Source of the DNA: Fredericiella sp963839515
Lineage (GTDB): Bacteria; Chloroflexota; Anaerolineae; Caldilineales; Caldilineaceae
DNA: 64,000 nucleotides
Direction: 5' to 3'
Assembly: GCA_963839515.1 (NCBI GenBank)
Contig: CAWIVN010000014.1
Location: 186,001-250,000, forward strand
Part shown: positions 37,956 through 46,582 of the stretch, one piece after another
How positions within the stretch are numbered: position 1 is the stretch's first letter
Layout: each line of letters opens with the position of its first letter
Position numbers and translations under genes: made by a program
The notes under the pieces: model-generated
Database searches by the model: none
The model's input: only the letters and a program-made list of their open reading frames with translations
What the model was told of the DNA's origin: nothing

Positions 37956-39422
37956 ATGGGTAACACGCAAAACACGGGCAAGGCCAAGATCGGCGTGTTT
38001 GGCATTGGTTTGGCAGCCTACTGGCCGCAGTTTGAGGGCCTAAAGGAACAGTTGGAGGGTTACCAGCGCACGGTCGAAGAGCGGCTGGCGCAGATGGGCG
38101 GCGACGTCGTGTCGGCCGGCTTGGTGGACACGGCGCAGGAGGCGGTCAAGGCGGGTGACCTCTTTGCCCAGGCCAACGTCGACCTGATTATTTGCTATGT
38201 CGGCACCTATTCCACTTCTTCGCAGGTGCTGCCTGCCGTGCAGCGGCGCAAGGCCCCGGTGCTGATTCTCAACTTGCAGCCCGTGCCGGCACTTGACTAC
38301 CCCAACACGGGCACGGGCGAATGGCTGTCGGCCTGCTGCGCCTGCTGCGTACCCGAGATCTCCAACGCCTTCGCCCGCAGCCGCATCCAGTTCAACGTTG
38401 TCACCGGCTTGCTCAACCCCGTTGTGGGGCATGCCCAGCAGTACTACGACCGCGCCTGGCGCGAGATCGAGGAGTGGGTGCAGGCGGCCGGCGTAATGCG
38501 TGAGCTGAACTACAGCCGCATAGGCTTCCTAGGCCACACGTATCCCGGCATGCTCGACATGTATTCTGATTTCACCATGCACCACGCCCAGCTTGGTGCG
38601 CACGTCGAGGTATTGGAGATCGACGACTTGCAGACGCGCGTACAGGCCGTGCAAGAGGCCGAGGTGCAGGCCAAGATTGCCGAAATCAAGAGCATCTTTG
38701 AGCTGGCCGCCGCAGGCAAGGACAAAATCTCGATGCCCGTGACCGACGAGGCGCTTCACTGGTCCGCGCGCGTGGCCGTCGGGTTGGATAAGCTCGTGCA
38801 GGATTTCGAACTAAACGGGCTGACCTACTATTATCGCGGTCTCAACGGTAACGAGAGCGAGGAACTGGGCGCATCGCTGATCGTTGGCAACTCGCTGCTG
38901 ACCGCCCGCGGGGTGCCGGCCTCCGGCGAAGGCGACCTCAAGACCTGCATGGCCATGTTGATCATGGACCGGCTGGGTGCGGGCGGTTCCTACACCGAGT
39001 TCTACGCTATGGACTTCAATGAAGACTTTATCCTGATGGGTCATGACGGTCCGGGGCACGTAGCCATTGCCTCAGGCAAGCCCCTTCTGCGCGGGCTGGG
39101 TTTGTTCCACGGCAAGCGCGGCTACGGGCTGTCGGTCGAGTTCAACGTCCAGACGGGCCCTGTGACTATCTTGACCATGACGCAAACGGCCGACGGGCGG
39201 CTCAAGATGCTAGCTGCCGAGGGGGAGTCGATCTCAGGGCCGCGGCTGGAGATCGGCAACACCAACTCGCGCCTCCGCTTTGGCCTCGACCCCGCCGAGT
39301 TCATGAACCGTTGGTCCGAACAAGGCCCTACACACCACTGTGCGCTTGGTGTCGGCCATCAGCTCAACAAGATCCGCAAGCTTGCCCGCCTGCTCGACCT
39401 CGAACTGGTCGTCATCGGCTAG
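37956..39422 (+). CDS. sugar isomerase, L-arabinose/L-fucose isomerase-like
   Basis: The 488-residue cytoplasmic enzyme should convert an aldose to a ketose with a divalent metal. Residues that match AraA/FucI metal ligands are visible: Glu in SGEGDLKTC (about residue 328), Glu in DFNEDFILMGHDGPGH with the following His, and His in THHCALGVGHQ near the C-terminus. The N-terminal domain starts KIGVFGIGLAAYW. It is not the TIM-barrel RhaA family. It lies between the ABC genes and the mutarotase gene, so it probably handles the imported sugar, plausibly L-rhamnose, L-fucose or L-arabinose. No kinase or aldolase gene is nearby. Confidence 0.85.
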   Translation: MGNTQNTGKAKIGVFGIGLAAYWPQFEGLKEQLEGYQRTVEERLAQMGGDVVSAGLVDTAQEAVKAGDLFAQANVDLIICYVGTYSTSSQVLPAVQRRKAPVLILNLQPVPALDYPNTGTGEWLSACCACCVPEISNAFARSRIQFNVVTGLLNPVVGHAQQYYDRAWREIEEWVQAAGVMRELNYSRIGFLGHTYPGMLDMYSDFTMHHAQLGAHVEVLEIDDLQTRVQAVQEAEVQAKIAEIKSIFELAAAGKDKISMPVTDEALHWSARVAVGLDKLVQDFELNGLTYYYRGLNGNESEELGASLIVGNSLLTARGVPASGEGDLKTCMAMLIMDRLGAGGSYTEFYAMDFNEDFILMGHDGPGHVAIASGKPLLRGLGLFHGKRGYGLSVEFNVQTGPVTILTMTQTADGRLKMLAAEGESISGPRLEIGNTNSRLRFGLDPAEFMNRWSEQGPTHHCALGVGHQLNKIRKLARLLDLELVVIG

Positions 39423-39516
39423 CACTCTCATCGTGCCTGGCTCGCTCCAGGGCGCCTTCCCTACCCGTAGCCAATGGTGGGAGCCTCGCACGGCTTTACA
39501 CGAAAGGAACCATCCC

Positions 39517-39840
39517 ATGAAGCGCATCGGCTTCATCCTCAAGGTCAAGCAGGACAAGATCGATGAGTACAAGCGCCACCACGAGCACGTCTGGCCGGAG
39601 ATGCTGGAGGCGCTGCGGGCAACTGGCTGGCACAACTACTCGCTGTTTATGGCGGAAGATGGCCTGCTCTTCGGCTACTTCGAGACGCCGGTCGACTTGG
39701 CCACCGCCAATGCCGCCATGGCTGCCACTGCGGTCAACACGCGCTGGCAGGAGTTTATGGCACCCTATTTCGAGTCGCCCAACAATGCCCGGCCCGACCT
39801 GACGCTTGTAGAACTGCAAGAAGTGTTCCACCTGGATTGA
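39517..39840 (+). CDS. rhaM: L-rhamnose mutarotase
   Basis: The 107-residue protein interconverts alpha and beta L-rhamnopyranose so that isomerase and transporter receive the right anomer. It aligns through its full length with E. coli RhaM: EYKRHHEHVWPEMLEAL matches EYQRRHNPIWPELEAVL, then HNYSLF, LLFGYFE, RWQEFM and the terminal ELQEVFHLD. The active-site Tyr and His positions in the first motif are kept. The ATG at 39517 follows GAAAGGA; the long upstream frame from 39340 overlaps the isomerase gene. It is the last gene of the operon and the best clue to its substrate. Confidence 0.93.
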   Translation: MKRIGFILKVKQDKIDEYKRHHEHVWPEMLEALRATGWHNYSLFMAEDGLLFGYFETPVDLATANAAMAATAVNTRWQEFMAPYFESPNNARPDLTLVELQEVFHLD

Positions 39841-39858
39841 CTGCAATCGAACAAGTGT

Positions 39859-39887
39859 TTGACATCGGCGTGGCTGCGTCCTATACT
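39859..39887 (+). promoter_or_regulatory. consensus promoter of the recombinase-like gene
   Basis: TTGACA (39859-39864), a 17-bp spacer and TATACT (39882-39887) form one of the best sigma-70-type promoters in the window, with a leader of about 35 nt. Confidence 0.8.
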
Positions 39888-39928
39888 AATTACCAACTAT
39901 ACGAAATTTTCCCGTGTTGGAGGATAGT

Positions 39929-40924
39929 ATGGCCGACCCAGCAATCGACTCAATCAGTGATCCTGCCGGCGACCCTGTCGACGATGCCGCTAGTGCCGCC
40001 ATCAGTTCCGCAAATGCTGCCACCAACCAGGATATGGTGCTGACGCCGCCGCTGCGCGCCAACAGCACACTGGCTGCCGGCATGGAAGCCTTCGACGAGT
40101 ACATGCTGCGCAAAGGCTTTAGCGAGAACACGATCAAGGCTTTTCGCAACGACCTCAAAATCCTCGCCGGCTTTATGGAGAGTGATGTCAAGCTCTACCA
40201 GATCAGTACGCAAAATCTGGAAGATTATTTGGCGTGGATGCAGAGTGAGCGCAACATCCCTTGCAGCGCCAAGACATTAGCGCGCCGCATTACCTCGATC
40301 AAGGTGTTCTTTGGTTGGCTGCACGGGATTGGCGTCTTGGGCACTGACCCAGCCGAGCCGGTGGCGCAGCAGCCTGCGCGCCCGCCGTTGCCCATCATCT
40401 TGCGCGACCAGGACGTCAGCCGCCTCGTGCGGGCTGCCCAGGATTATCTCTGGTCGCGCCACAGCCCTGACGCTCGCCCCTACCTGCTCGTGAGCCTGCT
40501 ACTGCAAACCGGCATTAAGAAGGCCGAGTGCTCGCGCCTGCTGGTCGGCGACTTCAACTTCGAGCGGCCCCAGTCGCCCGAAGTGACCATTCGCTATGCG
40601 GGCGAGGAGCAGGCGCACAAGAACCGCATCTTGGCACTCAACCAGACGATCACGCCGGTGTTCACCCAGTACGTAGACCAGTACAAGCCGACCGACTTTC
40701 TGTTCGACTGCACGCCGCGCAATCTCGAATACGTGCTGGATGAAGTGGGTCAGAAAGCCGGCATTCGCAACATCCAGGTAGGCTTCGAGACGCTGCGCTG
40801 GACGTGCGCCGTCCGTGACTATCGCACCGGCATGCCGGAAGAACGCTTGCGCCAAAAATTGGGCCTGAGCAAAATCTCCTGGCGCGAAACCCGCGAGAAG
40901 GTCTTCCAATTGGCTGGCAGATAA
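39929..40924 (+). CDS. tyrosine-recombinase-fold protein without catalytic residues
   Basis: The ATG at 39929 follows GGAGGA with 6-nt spacing. After an acidic, low-complexity N-terminus, residues about 47-140 match the SAM-like core-binding domain of XerC/D integrases (FDEYMLRKGFSENTIKAFR). The rest follows the catalytic fold, but the key residues are changed. The first Arg motif reads TGIKKAEC; the HxLRHT motif reads ETLRWTC; LGH reads LGLSKI; and the C-terminus (RETREKVFQLAGR) lacks the nucleophilic Tyr. It is therefore probably a DNA-binding protein and not an active recombinase. It has its own strong promoter, and no attachment sites or phage genes are seen nearby. Confidence 0.85.
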   Translation: MADPAIDSISDPAGDPVDDAASAAISSANAATNQDMVLTPPLRANSTLAAGMEAFDEYMLRKGFSENTIKAFRNDLKILAGFMESDVKLYQISTQNLEDYLAWMQSERNIPCSAKTLARRITSIKVFFGWLHGIGVLGTDPAEPVAQQPARPPLPIILRDQDVSRLVRAAQDYLWSRHSPDARPYLLVSLLLQTGIKKAECSRLLVGDFNFERPQSPEVTIRYAGEEQAHKNRILALNQTITPVFTQYVDQYKPTDFLFDCTPRNLEYVLDEVGQKAGIRNIQVGFETLRWTCAVRDYRTGMPEERLRQKLGLSKISWRETREKVFQLAGR

Positions 40925-41035
40925 CCAAACCAATCCGTACCGCGCCTCCTGCCACGCCCTCGTGCGGCTCCGGGGGGCACGCCCACGTGCCCGTGTCTTG
41001 TTATAACGCGGGCATGACCACGACAGGCAGCGACA

Positions 41036-41800
<765 letters not shown>

Positions 41801-41824
41801 AGCGGGTAACAACAGCACACTGCA

Positions 41825-42625
41825 CTAGGTAACACCAATCCTCGGGAACTTTGCCTGGTCAAACTCCCCCAACCGCTCCGCCCCCAATGCCACCAGTTCG
41901 GCGTGGATTGCGTCGCTTGCAGCCCGAAACGACGCAATGTCCACTCCTTGGCACACAGGCGGCAATGTGCGCAGCCGCGGCAGGCCGCGACGCAGCAGCT
42001 TGATCGCCCCTGTCCAGTTGCCGCGCTCGATCTGCAGAAAGCCAACGCCGATCTGCAGGATACCCTGGTACATCTCGCGCACGGGGCGCTGCTCCTCGAG
42101 CCATGCCTTCTCCAGCCACTCGTGCTGTTCGAAGTACTGGCCGGCGTTGAATTCGTCGATGCCGTGGCGCGCCAGCTCACTCAAGGGTGAATCCCAGCCT
42201 TCAGGGTAGACCACCGGCGGCTGTACGTGTCGCTGCACTAGAGCCACCAGCTCCTCCATCATCTTGGATCTCGCCCAGGCATGGTCGGCGCCGGCTTGTC
42301 GCGCCCGCTTGAGCGTATCGACTTCCACATGGCTGCCAAAAGCGATCAGCGGCGTCTGCGCCGTCTGTGGGCGCAGCTTGCAGCGCCGGATCGCTATCTC
42401 CCAATCGCCGGGCGTATTCAGGTCGAGCAGCGCCAGCACAGGAAAGGTGCGGTCAACGGCCTCAACAAATTGCTCGGGCGTGTCCACAATTACGGGCTGC
42501 CCCCCACAGGCGCGAATCACATCGTCCAGTCGCGCTGCGAAGAACAGATCGGGTTCCAGGCAGACTATAGCGGGACGCGTCATACTTGGGCTGGATCCGG
42601 CAGGTTGTGGGCTGTCAAGCAGCAT
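41825..42625 (-). CDS. receiver-like domain fused to DUF309
   Basis: The ATG at 42625 follows AAGGA with 8-nt spacing. Residues about 15-130 resemble a response-regulator receiver (AIVCLEPDLFFAARLDDVI; Asp in LALLDLNTPG; LIAFGSH), but the N-terminal acidic pair is weak, so phosphorylation is uncertain. Residues about 150-245 are DUF309, a helical domain with the HEWLEKAW motif (GIDEFNAGQYFEQHEWLEKA). DUF309 function is unknown. The fusion suggests a regulated or scaffold role. The leader holds a 35-bp palindrome that overlaps the ribosome site. Confidence 0.82.
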   Translation of the reverse strand: MLLDSPQPAGSSPSMTRPAIVCLEPDLFFAARLDDVIRACGGQPVIVDTPEQFVEAVDRTFPVLALLDLNTPGDWEIAIRRCKLRPQTAQTPLIAFGSHVEVDTLKRARQAGADHAWARSKMMEELVALVQRHVQPPVVYPEGWDSPLSELARHGIDEFNAGQYFEQHEWLEKAWLEEQRPVREMYQGILQIGVGFLQIERGNWTGAIKLLRRGLPRLRTLPPVCQGVDIASFRAASDAIHAELVALGAERLGEFDQAKFPRIGVT

Positions 42626-42635
42626 GCAATTGTCC

Positions 42636-42670
42636 TTTCCTGGAACGCTTCCTGGAAGCGTTCCAGGAAA
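42636..42670 (-). promoter_or_regulatory. 35-bp perfect palindrome overlapping a Shine-Dalgarno site
   Basis: TTTCCTGGAACGCTTCC and its exact complement flank a single base at 42653. On the minus strand the 3' arm ends GGAAA and runs directly into GGACAATTGC before the ATG at 42625, so a folded mRNA would hide part of the ribosome-binding site of the receiver-DUF309 gene. As DNA it could equally be a dimer-binding operator. Confidence 0.7.
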
Positions 42671-42722
42671 CGGTGCGTCTATTTTACATCGAACCGGTGT
42701 TTCCGGGCGTGTGCACGCTGTT

Positions 42723-42731
42723 TGGTATACT
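42723..42731 (+). promoter_or_regulatory. extended -10 promoter for xseB and the following gene
   Basis: TGGTATACT is identical to the element at 1662-1670 and close to 6461-6469. No clear -35 is visible. The leader would be about 80 nt. Confidence 0.45.
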
Positions 42732-42815
42732 GTAAGCACCCAAGTTGTCTAAACTTTTCGCTTCACACTGCATTTACCTGGACTGTTCCTGACTTTGGCC
42801 GCGAAAGAAGACGCA

Positions 42816-43061
42816 ATGTCCAACTCGTACGACACCTTAACCTATGACCAGGCGTTTGCCGAGCTCGAGATCGTGCTGGCGCAGCTTGAAAACGGCGACC
42901 TGCCGCTCGAACAAACCCTGGCGCTTTACGAACAAGGCGTGGCGCTGGTCAACTTGTGCGCACGTAAGTTGGCAGACGCCGAGTTGCGCGTGCGCCAGTG
43001 GCAGGGACCAGACGCGCCGGGCGATCAAACAAAGACTTTTGAGGGCTGGCAAGACAACTAG
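42816..43061 (+). CDS. xseB: exodeoxyribonuclease VII small subunit
   Basis: The 81-residue protein matches XseB over its full length: LTYDQAFAELEIVLAQLENG, then LPLEQTLALYEQGVALVNLC, the helical-pair motif of the family. Several small subunits bind one large XseA to form the single-strand exonuclease that trims DNA ends in repair. xseA is not adjacent. The ATG at 42816 is preferred; a TTG at 42795 is in frame. The next gene begins two bases after the stop. Confidence 0.92.
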   Translation: MSNSYDTLTYDQAFAELEIVLAQLENGDLPLEQTLALYEQGVALVNLCARKLADAELRVRQWQGPDAPGDQTKTFEGWQDN

Positions 43062-43063
43062 CC

Positions 43064-43516
43064 ATGCGCGCCCTGTTCAGCAACGCCGCCCTTTGGTTGC
43101 CGATCTCAGTGGCCTTCGGCGTCCAATTGTACAAGCTGCTGGCCGATTGGATTCAAACTGGTCACCTCAACTGGCGCGTGCTAGGCGCACCCGGCGGCAT
43201 GCCCAGCAGCCATTCGGCGATGGTGACCAGCCTAGCTACGGTCTGCGGCTATCAATATGGGCTGGACAGCGCAGCCTTTGCCATCGCAACCGTGCTGGCC
43301 ATGATCGTCATGTACGATGCGCGTGGCGTGCGCCAGGAGAGCGGCAAGCAGGCCCGTGTTATCAACCAGATCGTGCAGACGCTATTCACCGGCCATCCCA
43401 TTACCGACGAAGAACTCAAGGAACTGGTCGGCCACACTACAATTCAAGTGGTCGTCGGCGGGTTGATCGGCATTATCTACTCGCTGGTCTACCTCTTTTT
43501 CCGCGATTGGTTCTAG
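43064..43516 (+). CDS. DUF212 (divergent PAP2) membrane protein
   Basis: The 150-residue protein has about four membrane segments. The DUF212 signature GGMPSSHSAMVTSLATV contains a PAP2-type Ser-His phosphatase motif, and DARGVRQESGKQA and GHTTIQVVVGG follow; most relatives have Glu where Gln stands in HTTIQV. Members are thought to act on membrane-lipid phosphates, but the substrate is not known. It sits 2 bp after xseB, so the pair shares a transcript without obvious functional connection. Confidence 0.87.
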   Translation: MRALFSNAALWLPISVAFGVQLYKLLADWIQTGHLNWRVLGAPGGMPSSHSAMVTSLATVCGYQYGLDSAAFAIATVLAMIVMYDARGVRQESGKQARVINQIVQTLFTGHPITDEELKELVGHTTIQVVVGGLIGIIYSLVYLFFRDWF

Positions 43517-43564
43517 TCCTGGCGCCCATCGGTCAATTTCTCTAATATTTTTCCCATTAATAGC

Positions 43565-43594
43565 TTGTCGAATTGCAGGGCCTCATGCTATGAT
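43565..43594 (+). promoter_or_regulatory. promoter of the radical SAM gene
   Basis: TTGTCG (43565-43570), 18 bp and TATGAT (43589-43594) lie 70 bp upstream of the ATG at 43664. Confidence 0.6.
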
Positions 43595-43663
43595 GTGCCG
43601 CGTTATTGCAAATTTAGCCTTGCGCTAGCCGTGAGGCGTGAACTGGAATGCAGCGGAGGATTC

Positions 43664-45004
43664 ATGCGACGTATTGTGCTGATTCAGCCCCGACGCGACG
43701 GCCGTGTCTTTGGTAAGTCGCCGGGTTCCCCTTATACCTTGATGCGGTTGGCCTCGTTGGTCCCGGCGGAGATTCCCGTGGAAATCTGGGATGAAAACGT
43801 GCGCGACATTGACCTGGGCACGCTGCGGGAAGGGGATTTGGTCGGCATTACGTCGATGACGGTGACGATTGAACGGGCCGAAAACATTGCCCGCCGCGCC
43901 ATGAAGCAGGGCGCAGGTGTGGTGCTGGGCGGCGTGCACGCTACGCTGATGCCCGAGCACTCCTCCACCTTCGCCCACAGCGTCATGGTCGGCGAAGGCT
44001 ATTTCACCTGGCAGCAGTTGATTAAAGACTTCGGCGCCGACGGCATCAAGGGCATGCAGCCGGTTTACTCCGACGAGCGCTGGGCCGACCTGGCGGGTCT
44101 CGCCACCATCACCGACCGCGTAATTCAGATGGTGGATGAGAGCAACAACTACTGGACTCCCTACCTGGAGATCACACGTGGCTGCCCGCGCAACTGTGAC
44201 TTCTGCACTGCCATTCGTGTAAGTGGCCGCCGTATGCGCCTGCGCCCCATCGACGAGGTAGTCGACGAGATCAAGCGCCGCCAGATCAAGCGCTTCTTCC
44301 TGACCGACGACAACTTCGGGCTCAACTTCACCACAGACCCTGACTATTGCGCTGACCTGTTTGAGGCGCTGGCTAAGCTCGACCTGCATGGCTGGACCTG
44401 CCAGTCCGAGATGAGCGTAGCCAAGCACCCCGAACTGCTGGAGATGAGCGTGGCTGCACACCTCGACAAGCACTTTATCGGCTTCGAGAGCGTCAACCCC
44501 GACAACCGCAGCTCGCTCGGCGGCAAGTCGAAGGGGATGGCCGACAAGGCGCAGGATGCCATTCGCATTATTCGCAGCACCGGCGTCGGCGTGGTGGGCC
44601 TGTTTGTGATGGGCTTTGATTCCGATACCGCGGACACCTTCCAGGCCATGTGGGACTTTGTGCGCACCAGCGAGCTGGATAGTGTGAGTACGACGATGCT
44701 CACACCGTACCCTGGGACGCCTTTCCGCGACCTGGTCGAGCGCGAGAACCGCTTGCTCGACGTGCCGTGGAGCCACTACGATACGGCGCACGTGACCTTT
44801 GTACCCAAGAATTTTACGGTCGACGAACTGCGCAGCGCCTACGACTGGCTGTGCCGCAAGATTTACAGCCCGTCACAGATCGCCCGCCGCGGCGTCCGCT
44901 CGTTGGGCCGCTACCCCCTCTCCAAGGCCGGCAAAAAGGCCTTTGGCAGCTTCAGCACCGATTACGGCTATCGCCGCACCTACGCCTTCCGAAATGCACT
45001 GTAG
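43664..45004 (+). CDS. B12-binding-domain radical SAM protein
   Basis: The ATG at 43664 follows GGAGGA. Residues 1-140 form a cobalamin-binding-like domain (GDLVGITSMTVTIERAENIAR, VVLGGVHATLMPE). Residues about 165-370 form the radical SAM barrel, with the 4Fe-4S motif in TRGCPRNCDFC (CxxxCxxC), RFFLTDDNFG and HFIGFESVNPD. The C-terminus is basic. The 446-residue architecture is that of class B methylases and cyclases such as hopanoid-modifying enzymes, but the substrate cannot be told. It has its own promoter and no adjacent pathway genes. Confidence 0.9.
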   Translation: MRRIVLIQPRRDGRVFGKSPGSPYTLMRLASLVPAEIPVEIWDENVRDIDLGTLREGDLVGITSMTVTIERAENIARRAMKQGAGVVLGGVHATLMPEHSSTFAHSVMVGEGYFTWQQLIKDFGADGIKGMQPVYSDERWADLAGLATITDRVIQMVDESNNYWTPYLEITRGCPRNCDFCTAIRVSGRRMRLRPIDEVVDEIKRRQIKRFFLTDDNFGLNFTTDPDYCADLFEALAKLDLHGWTCQSEMSVAKHPELLEMSVAAHLDKHFIGFESVNPDNRSSLGGKSKGMADKAQDAIRIIRSTGVGVVGLFVMGFDSDTADTFQAMWDFVRTSELDSVSTTMLTPYPGTPFRDLVERENRLLDVPWSHYDTAHVTFVPKNFTVDELRSAYDWLCRKIYSPSQIARRGVRSLGRYPLSKAGKKAFGSFSTDYGYRRTYAFRNAL

Positions 45005-45105
45005 TCTGAACCACGATTTGCCTGATTACAGGATTTCCATGATTGTCCGGCATGGCCGAACGTAATCATGGAAATCCTATAAATCCCATGAATCAAGGTT
45101 CAGAC
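45004..45105. repeat. 102-bp imperfect inverted repeat between convergent genes
   Basis: Outer arms GTCTGAACC/GGTTCAGAC (45004-45012, 45097-45105) and inner arms AGGATTTCCATGATT/AATCATGGAAATCCT (45030-45044, 45064-45078) are exact. Spacer halves ACGATTTGCCTGATT and ATCCCATGAATCA also partly pair. It begins at the last base of the radical SAM gene and contributes the last codons and stop of the minus-strand acetyltransferase gene. It could serve as a bidirectional terminator or be a dispersed palindromic element. Confidence 0.85.
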
Positions 45106-45695
45106 AATCTCTCTTCACTAGGCATCTGCAGCTTCAATATCGTCTCGCCGTGGTTGATGCTCGTCGTATACGGCAGGTTCATCTCGCGAAAGATGCGGAT
45201 AGCGTCTTCGTTGTCGGGTTGAAAAACGGCGACGATGGTCTTCACCCGCATCTGCTTGGCGAGCAATACGAGTCTTCGCATCATCTCCGATCCCACCCCT
45301 TGGCCTTGAAAGTCGTCGCGCACCACCACGGCTGCCTCTGCTTCGGGCGATTGAGGAGTGGCAGGGTCCCGCGCCAAGCGGACGCTGCCGACAATATGCT
45401 CGCCCTTGGCATCTTTGTAGACCGCAACCACGGCTCCAGTAACAGTCATGTTATCCACATCCGCTAGTTCAGCCGACCGCTGGCGAATCAACTCGTCGCT
45501 GACATTCTCGACGCCGATATGAAAGCGCCGCCGGCGCGACTCGGGCGAGAGAAGATGGAAAAACTCGATCAGCAGCGGCGCGTCGCTAGGACGCATGAGC
45601 CGCAGGGTGAGCTTGATACCACTACGCGTTGTGAAGCGCGGGCTAACTTTTTTCAACGTCGTTTTATAACGTTCGATGTTCTGTTTGTACAGCAT
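45093..45695 (-). CDS. GNAT-family N-acetyltransferase
   Basis: The ATG at 45695 gives 200 residues. The GNAT fold is seen from about residue 25: a beta-strand-rich start LTLRLMRPSDAPLLIEFF, the acetyl-CoA pyrophosphate loop VRDDFQGQGVGSEMMRRL (R/Q-x-x-G-x-G/A) and NEDAIRIFREMNLPY. Proteins of this pattern resemble the acetyltransferase part of protein lysine acetylases, but no cyclic-nucleotide or ADP-forming domain is attached. The substrate is unknown. The final residues SEP and the stop fall in the palindromic repeat, so the C-terminus may have been rebuilt by its insertion. The upstream frame to 46025 overlaps the HAD gene and is not used. Confidence 0.87.
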   Translation of the reverse strand: MLYKQNIERYKTTLKKVSPRFTTRSGIKLTLRLMRPSDAPLLIEFFHLLSPESRRRRFHIGVENVSDELIRQRSAELADVDNMTVTGAVVAVYKDAKGEHIVGSVRLARDPATPQSPEAEAAVVVRDDFQGQGVGSEMMRRLVLLAKQMRVKTIVAVFQPDNEDAIRIFREMNLPYTTSINHGETILKLQMPSEERLSEP

Positions 45696-45723
45696 GCAAC
45701 ACTCTCTTCTATCGAGCTCTCCT

Positions 45724-46398
45724 TTACGAAAACCAGGAGACAATCGGTGCAAATTCGATCTTTTCCAGCGTTGCCGTCGCCAGGCAGGGCGGCCACTGCG
45801 TATCGATATAGGGTTGAATGGCGTCGCTGCTTGTAGCCGGGCCGACGGCAACGCAGGCCATGCCTGCTCTCTGTGCTGCCTCAATCCCGTGAATGCTGTC
45901 TTCGATGACCAGGCAGGCATCAGGCGGGGCTTCGGCGGCGGCGGCACAGCGGAGGAACAGCAGGGGGTCCGGCTTGCCACGTGGCAAACGGTAGCCCGAT
46001 AGCATGGCGGCAAAGTAGTCGCCAATTCCGAGCACGTGAATCATGTCAATAATGTTGGCCATCGGCGCCGACGATCCGATGATCTGGCGCAGCCTCAGCG
46101 TGTGAAAGTGCTGTAGCCACTGCCCTACGCCCGGCAGCAGGTCGAGCGCTCCCGGTTGGAGCAAGTGGCGGTAGGCCGCCTCTTTTTCCTCCGAAACCTG
46201 GCTGATTTTAGCAGACGAGAAGTCTGGCATCTGTTCAGCCAGTATTTCGAAGTTGTTGCGACCAAATGCGGCCAGGAATAGTTCTCTGGTGTAGTCGATG
46301 CCATGATCGGACATCGTCGCCTGCCAGGCTTGGTAATGTAACGCCGCCGAGTCTGAGATCGTGCCGTCCAGGTCCCAAATAATAACTTCCAGTTTCAC
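45724..46398 (-). CDS. HAD-superfamily hydrolase, beta-phosphoglucomutase-like
   Basis: The 224-residue protein has the HAD nucleophile motif WDLDGTISDS near its N-terminus, motif II IIGSSAP, the Lys in GYRLPRGKPDP and the acidic motif VIEDSIHGIEAA. A helical cap domain (about residues 18-85) marks subfamily I, which includes beta-phosphoglucomutases and small-sugar phosphatases. The GTG at 46398 is chosen because a TACAAT box (46445-46450, minus strand) coincides with the only upstream ATG. The substrate is not known. Confidence 0.87.
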   Translation of the reverse strand: MKLEVIIWDLDGTISDSAALHYQAWQATMSDHGIDYTRELFLAAFGRNNFEILAEQMPDFSSAKISQVSEEKEAAYRHLLQPGALDLLPGVGQWLQHFHTLRLRQIIGSSAPMANIIDMIHVLGIGDYFAAMLSGYRLPRGKPDPLLFLRCAAAAEAPPDACLVIEDSIHGIEAAQRAGMACVAVGPATSSDAIQPYIDTQWPPCLATATLEKIEFAPIVSWFS

Positions 46399-46521
46399 AA
46401 CCGCCCCTTTTGTATGCGCATATACTTTCGTTTCGGTTTCGGCCATTGTAGCACAGCAGCTATGGCGTGAGAGAGTGAGGGGTGACGCAGGGGAAAGGGG
46501 TGAGAGGGATGAAGGGTAACA

Positions 46522-46581
46522 TGTCCCCGGGAACGGCGAACGCAAGCGTTTGCATGAGGTCCCGGGGACAATTTTTTATTT
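46522..46581 (+). terminator. hairpin with T-tract, orientation puzzling
   Basis: TGTCCCCGGGA (46522-46532) and TCCCGGGGACA (46560-46570) are exact inverted arms with an inner AACGC/GCGTT pair, followed on the plus strand by ATTTTTTATTT. Both flanking genes are on the minus strand, so the T-tract faces the wrong way for the reductase gene. It would stop antisense transcription or an unrecognised plus-strand RNA. Confidence 0.55.
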
Positions 46582-46582
46582 C

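Noticed and set aside
39929..40924. Recombinase-like gene as evidence of an integrated element
   Set aside because: Catalytic residues are missing, and no tRNA target, direct repeats or phage/plasmid genes flank it.
43625..44791. Minus-strand open frame of 388 codons opposite the radical SAM gene
   Set aside because: The opposite strand has clear CxxxCxxC and B12-domain motifs; this frame has no motif or ribosome site.
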